A stretch of 20,000 nucleotides of DNA from Tubiluchus corallicola (lineage: Eukaryota; Priapulida; Priapulimorpha; Priapulimorphida; Tubiluchidae). The translations under genes and the position numbers were made by a program. Positions 18,639-20,000 of the stretch are shown here, one piece after another. Numbering within the stretch: position 1 is the first letter of the stretch; each line of letters begins with the position of its first letter. A model generated the notes under the pieces. That model searched no databases and was not told the DNA's origin. It was given only the letters and a program-made list of their open reading frames with translations. The stretch covers positions 1 to 20,000 of the forward strand of contig JAQGDQ010001575.1 in NCBI GenBank assembly GCA_030141605.1. The letters are read 5' to 3'.

Positions 18639-18759
18639 TGAGATGAACTTCTCTCTGTGTGGCTTCTATTGCAGCATCTACATCATTATACGCACTTTTT
18701 ACTACACTTCGTGGAAGTTGTACGTCATCCCCACGGTTTTGCGTTGAATTTTGTTTCAT
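18639..18759 (-). CDS. Proposed first coding exon of the minus-strand gene
   Basis: The minus strand opens with ATG at 18757-18759 and runs 40 codons plus one base (A) to a plausible donor CTCA/GTAATG. It reads MKQNSTQNRGDDVQLPRSVV, then KSAYNDVDAAIEATQREVHL. The one-base overhang matches the two-base start of the 57-nt exon (AGC, Ser). With this exon the five exons total 435 nt, exactly 145 codons including the stop. The region looks helical and polar. The donor is weaker than the others, and the frame runs to a stop codon nearby if unspliced. An upstream TAA in the same frame (about 18778-18780) agrees with a start here, but a further upstream exon joined at CACAG (about 18773) is possible. 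Confidence 0.55.
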
Positions 18760-18786
18760 TACCAATGATTTACTGTGTTATATAGT

Positions 18787-19424
<638 letters not shown>

Positions 19425-19432
19425 TATATAGT

Positions 19433-20000
19433 ATAAGTTATTGTTTCACTTGCTTTCTAGATTCCTTATTGGCTTTTATGCGGTTTGTTAATCGTTTACT
19501 TTGCGTAAAGCAAAACAGGGTGGATATTTAATATCCTACCCTATTTTTAAATGTGGTAAAAAGTATCCATTTTAACACCTATAATAATGCTAAAGTGTTT
19601 CTGATAATTAAATAGTGTGTTAAAAACTTAATTAATGGCAGGCGAGCCCAATTAGTGATGACATTACAAATGAACATAATTTTCAACAGCACAAATTTTC
19701 CATGGCTGCGTTGCACGTGTTTGCTGAAGCGAAAATTGAAGTACTGCGTTACTGCAGAACATTTAGCGTGATATATAAAAAAACTCGGCAAGTTTTAAGT
19801 TTAAAATTCAAATTTCAAATTTACCGCTGTGCTCACACATGAGATTTCGAACGTGTGCAGTACGTCACAACCGAAGAGCTCTGAACTAAAGAAGTACAGC
19901 ACCTGTTTTTTGCGCAACGCGTTTCCCAGATGTAGGCGCTAGTGCCCATCTAACTAGCAAATGGCGAAATACATGTAACAGTTAAGATCCCCTTCAAGGT
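19433..20000. other. Upstream flank of the minus-strand gene, no supported exon
   Basis: Possible minus-strand elements are GCAGCCATGG (about 19699-19708, a strong start context that opens only six codons) and a TATATATCA stretch near 19770. CACGTG also occurs near 19716. These could belong to a promoter or 5' exon, but no coherent exon follows. The remaining sequence is AT-rich and unassigned. Confidence 0.35.

Overview
The window looks like a transposon-rich, AT-biased stretch of animal nuclear DNA, most likely from an aquatic invertebrate. Nothing fixes the species. The reasons are spliced coding sequence with short exons in long introns, a Ty3/gypsy-type retrotransposon with integrase ahead of reverse transcriptase, LINE remnants, several DNA-transposon derivatives with intact target-site duplications, tRNA-like Pol III heads, and long (GA)n tracts. 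There is no sign of bacterial gene organisation.

Layout. 1-about 4560 is the 3' part of an LTR retrotransposon on the + strand: integrase, then reverse transcriptase and RNase H, a noncoding tail, a polypurine tract at 3620-3628 and the start of the 3' LTR at 3634. Its 5' part lies outside the window. Two reading-frame breaks (near 1059 and 1943) show the copy is degenerate. 4892-5079 is a (GA)n tract. 5488-5856 is the C-terminal end of a LINE reverse transcriptase. 6216-6945 is a TTAA-flanked nonautonomous DNA element. 7106-7704 is a second (GA)n block between two direct repeats of about 38 bp. 8130-8275 is a LINE 3' tail. 9174-9394 is one copy of a dispersed repeat seen again at 16974-17910.

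The main result is a spliced gene on the minus strand between about 18760 and 10346. Four exons (15454-15510, 15181-15249, 12242-12301, 10346-10473) have good splice sites and one compatible intron phase, and they end in a stop codon. A fifth, 5' exon at 18639-18759 fits the same phase and supplies an ATG. Together they give a 144-residue open frame. I do not recognise the protein; it has basic, nuclear-signal-like patches and an acidic/Ser-rich C-terminal part.

The introns of this gene hold most of the unusual DNA: a 459-bp hAT-type element (10516-10974), two tRNA-like sequences (11483-11557 and about 11895-11970), a probable second hAT element (12372-13685) with a foldback element nested inside (12726-13351), a 56-bp higher-order tandem array built from four 14-mers (14382-14948), a TA-flanked inverted-repeat element (16121-16641), and a 93-bp tandem array in which every unit carries a TGACGTCA palindrome (17101-17910). 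A third hAT-type element (18787-19424, perfect 8-bp duplication TATATAGT) carries a GA microsatellite and sits a few tens of bases upstream of the proposed first exon. The rest is AT-rich DNA in which I see no gene.
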